From: Paraphaeosphaeria minitans
Lineage: Eukaryota > Ascomycota > Dothideomycetes > Pleosporales > Didymosphaeriaceae
Length of the DNA stretch: 64,000 nucleotides
Assembly (NCBI GenBank): GCA_015832175.1
Contig: WJXW01000010.1
Location: 1,426,001-1,490,000 of the forward strand
Reading direction: 5' to 3'
The notes under the pieces were generated by a model, which saw only the letters and a list, made by a program, of their open reading frames with translations, did no database searches and had not been told where the DNA came from. Below, one piece after another: positions 58,041 through 64,000 of the stretch (the first letter of the stretch is position 1; each line of letters begins with the position of its first letter). Made by a program: the position numbers and the translations under genes.

Positions 58041-59536
58041 TTACGCCTCGTCGGCCTCCTGCTGCTCTTGCTGCTGTCGTTCTAGGTGGCCGCTATGCTC
58101 CCTATTCATGCGGGCTTCGATCTCTTTCAGCTGGCTCTCACGGGCCAACAGCTCCTGTCGCTTCTCGTTAATCTCGCGCTGCACCTTGACTTCAATCTCA
58201 CGAAGCTTCTCCTCCTCACGACGCAGTTGTTCCTCCTTGAGGCGCACGGACTGACTGGCAAGATCTTCAGGGTTCATGGACGAGTTGCTTCACATGGTCA
58301 GCATCAGCGACATGGGAGGCTAGGGTTGAACTTACGGAGCATCACCGCCTTCGACGCTCTTGCTAAGCTTCTCGGTACGGTAGTTTTCGTACAGGAAGTC
58401 GTGCGTAATCTCCTTTAGATCCGCTAGATGGCTGTGAAGCAGAGCGCTTCGCACTGCCAAGAAATCTGAGTGACGCGGGTTGTCGACTTCGACGATACCC
58501 CATGGGTACTGTCGGGCACGCACCCGGCGGCCGTTGACCTCGATGACATCCTCTGAGCCGACAATGGCAAAGGGCATCAGGCCACGAAGCTCAGCATTCT
58601 CCTCAACCGTGTCCTCGTCATCCTCCTCAATGTCGTACGGGAAGTTGTATACGGGGATGCGGTAGTGCTCAATGTCCTCCATGACGAGCTTCTTCGACTC
58701 GGCGAGCTCGGCAGGCGTCAACGAATCGGCCTTGCCAATGACGGGGATGACATTGACACGGGGAGAGAGTCGCTTCATGAGCTCGATATCGAGTTCGCGG
58801 AGACTGCATCTTGTTAGAAGGGTTGCGTTGGTGACAGCAGAAGACGTACCCGTGGCCGGTGGGGGTGATGAAGTACAACAGCACGTGCACACGGTTGTCC
58901 CGGAAACGTGGGTTACGCTTGATACGGCTCTCCTCGGCAAGAATGTCGTCGTACTGTCTCTCGAGGAATCCGACGATCTCTGAGAAACTGGGCACCATGT
59001 AAGCTACGTGGTTGCACAGGGGGGCGGGTGGTGGTCTACCTGGCCTCATTGTCGATCTGGTCGCCGAAGCCGGGCGTGTCGACGATGGTGAGAGAAATGC
59101 GTGTGCCTTCCTCATCGAGCTCTGCTGGCAGTCAGTAACAAGCGGGGCGTGGTGGGTCATGGATGCAGACGGACCGACGGTGACGGGCGAGATCTTGACG
59201 CCCTCCTCGACGTGGGCCGTGGTCGGGTCCTCGGTGTCCTTGTGCTCGAGCACCTGCTTGCCGCAGAGCGTGTTTACGAACGTCGTCCGGCCTGGGCACA
59301 GTTGTGTTAGTGCCGTGTCGACGCAAAGGATGCGGACGCGCTCTCGTACCTGTTCCTGAGGCACCGCAGACCATCAGACAGAACTGGATTCCCTTCTTGA
59401 CATTCTTCTTCCTGCGCGCCTTGAGGATCTGCAATGGCATTAGCGCGGCCTTCAATGGGCGAGTCCGAGGCAGGCGCGCCATGTTTGGCGGGTGCGGCAA
59501 GCTCTCAGGGTGTTGGGGGTGCCGTACCGAAGACAT
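58041..59536 (-). CDS. aspA: Septin, Cdc11/AspA group
   Basis: GTP-binding filament-forming septin; end subunit of the septin rod in yeast, at septa and hyphal necks in moulds. Seven exons: 59,528-59,536, 59,350-59,428, 59,175-59,291, 59,040-59,121, 58,850-58,987, 58,336-58,803 and 58,041-58,287; introns 46-99 bp; 379 residues. Phases agree at every junction. Order: polybasic lipid-binding stretch RRKKNVKK (8-15); P-loop GASGTGRT (25-32) with Arg in place of the usual Lys, typical of the Cdc11/AspA group; DTPGFGDQ switch; GKADSLT (G4); septin element through ENPR/DNPRHSDF; C-terminal coiled coil from about 315 to 370 (RLKEEQLRREEEKLREIEVK...). Exon 1 encodes only Met-Ser-Ser. Head-to-head with the PROPPIN gene. 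Confidence 0.95.
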
Positions 59537-60423
59537 ATTTGCTGTGAGATGCCGGCGGCGGAGTGCGGGCGAATGGGCAGAAGTGACAGCCCACGCGTGG
59601 TAAATGGGACAAGGCGGGCGTGAGTGTGGTGGACGTCGGCGCGATGGGCGTGGTGCGGTGGTGTTGTCAAGAAATTTGGGACGTTGGCAGCTTCTCCTGC
59701 GCAATGCAAAGGGGCTCGCTAGCGGGAGTGGCCCCGGTCGCCGCCCCCCCATCATGCTAGCCCCCCCTTAGCCGCCGCCCTGCAGCCGCGACCGCAGAGG
59801 TTGAAACGCTTTCGACATCTTCACAAACAAAGGCATGGCGCATGGGTATCTCACAGCTTCCAGGGTGGAGTTTTTTGTTCTAGGGGCTGTCCGCATGGTG
59901 GTGGTGGACTTCCAGCACGCGATCAGGAGCGGGCAGCTTCCCCAGATACACCAGATACACCAGACGCGGTTGGGACATGCACCCATGGTAGACCAGCTTC
60001 CGCAGCCATTGAAGGTTTGACGTGAATGTCCATCCACTCGATAGCGGAGAATTTACTGGTTTTAACACGTCTCCAAGTGGCGAGAACACTCAACTTCTTC
60101 ATGTGCAGCTTGATGTTGCAGCTCTCACGTGCTAGCGCGGCTGCCTCGATTGGGCTAAGTTCGAGTCGGCGCGGGAGCTTGGGCGCATGACATGGCATCA
60201 CCGGGGGACGCTTCACCCCACGCCGCCCTTCACCATCCTTCTCTGCCACGACTGCTGGGGACATGGACTGGACATGGTGCCTGCCCCTCTCTTTACGGTC
60301 CTTCACGCCGACCCCCAGGCCACTCCGAACTCAGCCTCAGCTCCGGCGCACCACCTCGCCGCTTGTCGCCCACGGAGTGACCACAGAATATCCCTACAGA
60401 CACACTCCTACACGTAGTCGAGC
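59537..60423. promoter_or_regulatory. Divergent promoter region, septin (-) and PROPPIN (+)
   Basis: About 890 bp. C-rich stretches near 59,740-59,775. No gene recognised. Confidence 0.5.
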
Positions 60424-61704
60424 ATGAACACCCGGCCAGTCCTCGACCCCACCCAGCAGCCCTTTGCTTTGGCCGCCGCGTTCAACGAGAACAACACCTT
60501 CTTCTCCGTCGCACACGAGCATGGCTTCAAAGGTAAGATACCACATTGATTGGGAGGCCGTCCGCTAACAGATACAGTCTTTAGGGCGGCAACATGCGAA
60601 GCAAAGATAGGTCGAGGTACTGTACTCGCTCGCGCAGCTACATACACCTTCTGACTCCATGCAGACCTTAGTGGCGGCCTTGGCTGCGCTGACATGGTCG
60701 GCACCACAAACTTCATTATCCTGGCCGGAGGAGGCAGGTCGCCGCACTTTCCGTCGAACAAGGTAGGAATTGGCCGCGGGGCTCTTTCTTTCACTGGGGG
60801 TTGACACATACAGATACAAATATGGAATGACCAGATACAACAGGTCTCAGGCTCGCTCGAGCTGAAGGCGCCCGTACTTCGCGTTCGCGCCACCAAGGAG
60901 TTTCTAGTCGTAGTCCTGCCCTACCAAGTGGTCACATACAAGATGGGAAACCCTGCGCAGAAAATCCATACGTACGACACAGCGGAAAACCCTTTCGGGC
61001 TGTGCGCCTTCGAGAAGAACATCGTGGCAATGCCTGGCGCACAACCCGGCCAGGTCAGGATTGTCAGGCTTGTGCATGGCAACCTCAACCCACGTGTTAC
61101 TCTCATTAATGCGCACACCGGCCATCTGCGCGCCGTCGCTCTCAACAAGACCGCTGACAAGGTGGCCACCGCGAGCGAGAAAGGCACAATTATCCGGCTG
61201 TACGCTGTAGAATCCGGCACAAAGCTCGGCGAGTTCCGTCGTGGCATAGATGAAGCTGCTGTTTTCTCAATCGCTTTCTCGCCGTGCGACAGTATGCTTG
61301 CTGTAACGTCTGACAAGTCCACCGTACACGTTTTCGACCTTCCAAACGGCGTTCAGACGACGACGCATATCGATCCCAAGAAACACAAATACGGCATCTT
61401 TTCGAAGATCCCATTTCTCCCTGGTCCGCTTTCCGACACCTACTCCAGCGCCTCAACTCGCTTTGAGATGGGCGACGAAATGGGCGGTTGGAGCTTGCAA
61501 TCTAAGGCTGCCACAAAGGAGGTCCTGAGCAAGTTCTCTCCGGAACGTGTCCCCACGAAGGGCCTCCTGGGGTGGATATCCAACAACGAGTTCCTGATCA
61601 TTGGTGCTGGGCAGGATGCGCGATGGGAGAAATTCGAGGTGGTTGTCGACGAGGCCAACAACAAATACATCCAACGCAAAGCCTGGAAGCGCTACCTGGT
61701 CTGA
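60424..61704 (+). CDS. hsv2: PROPPIN WD40 protein, Hsv2 (WIPI3/4) type
   Basis: Seven-bladed beta-propeller that binds PI3P and PI(3,5)P2 on endosomal/vacuolar membranes; the Hsv2 group acts in micro-autophagy and selective autophagy. Exons 60,424-60,532, 60,578-60,616, 60,665-60,762 and 60,814-61,704, introns 45-51 bp, total 378 residues; phases agree. Starts MNTRPVLDPTQQPFALAAAFN, typical for this branch. Landmarks: GGGRSPHFPSNK and IQIWND (about 71-88), TADNPFGLC-type segment (here TAENPFGLCAF), LRAVALNKTADKVATASEKGT, the lipid-binding FRRG at 223-226, and SPCDSMLAVTSDKSTVHVFDL. Ends AWKRYLV. The Atg18 group has a longer tail, so Hsv2 is the better fit. Confidence 0.92.
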
Positions 61705-63748
61705 GAGCATGGTTTCTGATGATAACCACCAATGGTACCATGATGAACTGGTAATGCTACGTAGAGGACTAGAGCCGCGCCATGGATCCATAGATTATAT
61801 TGGATTGCTGGAATTCTCACTACAGCGATCCCAGAAAGGGTGATATTTGAGGGCTAGCATCTACTCGTGCTGTGAGACTTGTCTTGGATGCTATGGATCC
61901 GAACCCGAGTCAGGCTGGACCCTACGTACCCAGATAATCATGTCGGTTACAAGCATGGCGCAGATGTGGCCATGTACGCAGCGATGCCGATCTGGGGCCT
62001 CACAAGAGCCATGGGTGTCGGCACTTGCTGCTCGGCGACCGGAACGTGCCCTCTCCGCCTGCAAGCATGATGAATGGCGACCGTTTGCTCCTCTCCGCGG
62101 GTGAAATATGTCGACGTGGCAATCACTGCGCACGAAATATCTTGTAAATTAGAGCGAGCCACGTCCTATGATGCCCTTGCACTGTTTCTTCACGGACAAG
62201 CTCTAGTCGGACAGCACTCGTAGTCCTCAACACCAAAACATACGCACTCATTGCGCCTGCAAAGTGCCAGCCGGTCAAGTGGAGCTGAGAGCTGGGGTGA
62301 AGTGGTATCGGTATGGAAGGAGTCTGCGAGGTATGACTTTGATCAGGAGGACATAACCCTTGGAGACACTGGTGAGCTTCAGCACTTCTTGTGGTGGTGT
62401 TGAGGGCTCCTTCCTTGTCTGGAGTTCACCTTGTCCGAGCATTGTCGAGCAACATCGTCCCACACACATACGCATCATAGATAGCCCCACAGGACTCAAT
62501 AGACATAGTCTAGTTGACGCCTATACAGACTGCAAAGTTGATCAGCAAGTCCTCAGCCGCGGCGTTGAGGTGCGCCTTCCTAGTTGCGACTCCCTTGGCT
62601 GTGAAGACACCTTTCCCAGCATCTCCAACCTCGATCATGCTACCGCAACTCACAACAGCATCTGCCCATGCCGGGGCTCGTCAGCCAAAATCACCTCACT
62701 CCTTCGACGCCATTCTCATACCTTGCTTGTCGGATACATGACACCACCATGGAGCAACCGCACAGCCTGATCGGTCGATCCGTATGCATTGGTACCCATA
62801 CAAAGTGCGCTTAAATGTACACACTGGATCATCGGGCGTAATCTGCTACGTCTGGATGCAATGCATGTAGCGCAGGGTCCGGCCAAGGTTCACTTACACA
62901 GAGATGCGGGTGATGCACCGTAGTTACGTCGGTGTATCCCGTCTAAATTTTACTCTTGGGCCGGAGAGCTTCCCGCATCGGTGAGCACTTGCATACATAC
63001 ACCCACAGTGCTGGCTCCATCGCTACGGGTATGCTCTTCGGCCTGATCGGTGAGTGGCTTTGCTTCAGTTCTCGTCACATGCGTCAGTGCCGTCCAGTCT
63101 TATCGGCCCACGCACTCAAGCTCAATCTTGGACGGAAAGCCGCATCTTCTGGGAACGCAGAGCCAGATCATGTACTCTCCGGCACTTCGAGAAATGGAAT
63201 GCCACCAAGCCTCTCTTCGAATGCTCGACCTCGGAGTGAACAACACGTTGCTCACGGTCCGAAAGAGGCCGCCAGTCAATCAATTCGAACTGAACGGTCA
63301 GCTTCGAGCGGAACAAACAAATCATCTCCAAACACACAAACCGACGGGGCGATATACCCGCAAGTTGTGCAATGGTGTCCTTTCCACTACGTTTAGCATC
63401 CCGAGGGAAGGTTTGCATTCAGCTGTGCATACTTGCACAAGCCGAGTCGCTTCATCGCCACAACTGGCTGTTTATGCAGTTAACATAACTTTCCCTGAGC
63501 TACACGGTGGGGTTCAGGTGAAGCAATGGCTCCACTGCCGAGCCGTGCCCATTCCTCCGCGAATAACTCCCGCGACGGAAGAAGGCGCACTGTTCAAGAT
63601 GCATGAAGCGAGCTAGCAGTCCAGGGAATCCTGTCTCCGCATTGCAGTCTAGAGCACCAGCCCGCATCTGAAAAGGTCCATGGCCACCAATAGACATGGC
63701 ATGGGATCCACCAAATATCGATCACCTTACGGCTCAGGCCGTTTAGCC
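61705..63748. other. 2-kb stretch with no gene I can defend
   Basis: Frames up to 188 codons (63,050-63,616, +) overlap others of similar length in different frames and show no motifs. A minus-strand piece near 62,515-62,650 reads VGDAGKGVFTAKGVATRKAH, protein-like but unidentified; it could be a decayed gene. Confidence 0.45.
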
Positions 63749-63994
63749 TCACGAATCACGGACCCAGGCATCTTTCGGACCGCGTGAGAGCCTTCTGCAG
63801 GTCGGCATGCCGAGGGCTGTCAGCAGCGCCGGAGTTCCTCCCTGAAACTCTTCAACTTTCAAGCGAACGTACATGGCACGCTCTGCAGAGATTGGGTCGG
63901 GATAGCTTGCGCCAAATGGATATGGTACTGTTGAGGCAACAAGGACTGCAGCCTGTTGCAGCCGTTCCCAAAAGACAATGCACGATTGGATCAT
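63749..63994 (-). CDS. Possible partial gene at window edge, unidentified
   Basis: Eighty-one codons, open toward the window edge. It contains STVPYPFGASYPDPISAERA and YVRLKVEEFQG, which read like real protein. No family recognised; the gene may start outside the window. Confidence 0.22.
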   Translation of the reverse strand: MIQSCIVFWERLQQAAVLVASTVPYPFGASYPDPISAERAMYVRLKVEEFQGGTPALLTALGMPTCRRLSRGPKDAWVRDS

Positions 63995-64000
63995 CGTGAC

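Overview
The window is nuclear DNA of a filamentous ascomycete (Pezizomycotina, most likely a dothideomycete; no species can be named). Genes have 45-150 bp introns with GT..AG ends and CTAAC/CTGAC-like branch sites, and they encode typical ascomycete housekeeping proteins. The left part carries a heavy signature of repeat-induced point mutation (RIP).

Positions 1 to about 28,450 are one AT-rich block with no live gene. It consists of nested, RIP-ruined Ty1/copia retrotransposons of three families, here called Cop1, Cop2 and Cop3. Two head-to-tail copies of Cop3 form the base layer (872-7,656 and about 7,744-28,070). The second copy is split by a complete Cop1 (9,015-15,290, 425-bp LTRs, target duplication CTAAA) and a complete Cop2 (18,817-26,060, 195-bp LTRs, target duplication AATAT). 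The reversed 5' end of another Cop2 fills 1-871. Base-level boundaries, primer-binding sites, polypurine tracts and degraded gag-PR-INT-RT-RNaseH frames can be read.

At about 28.45 kb the composition changes sharply. A broken alpha/beta hydrolase gene lies just inside the gene-rich side. Then follow, left to right: ribosomal protein eS30 (-), divergent from an uncharacterised LRR-like protein (+); a cluster of minisatellites (33.5-35.8 kb); an Och1-like GT32 glycosyltransferase (+); a small low-complexity protein (-); a secreted double-psi-barrel-like protein (-) alone in about 9 kb of gene-free DNA; mitochondrial processing peptidase alpha (-), divergent from a Dma1-type FHA-RING ubiquitin ligase (+); a bestrophin-like anion channel (-), divergent from a secreted PL1 pectate lyase (+); septin Cdc11/AspA (-), divergent from a Hsv2-type PROPPIN (+). 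The last 2.3 kb hold no gene I can defend.

The genes do not form a pathway or cluster. Four head-to-head pairs share intergenic promoter regions of 0.4-1.1 kb. Septin AspA and Dma1 both belong to cytokinesis and morphogenesis control in fungi, and the pectate lyase and the double-psi-barrel-like protein are candidates for the secretome. I found no convincing new multi-gene system. The most informative observation is that the LTR promoter of Cop1 contains seven copies of a CRE-like palindrome (ancestral TGACGTCA) whose differences are exactly those expected from RIP.
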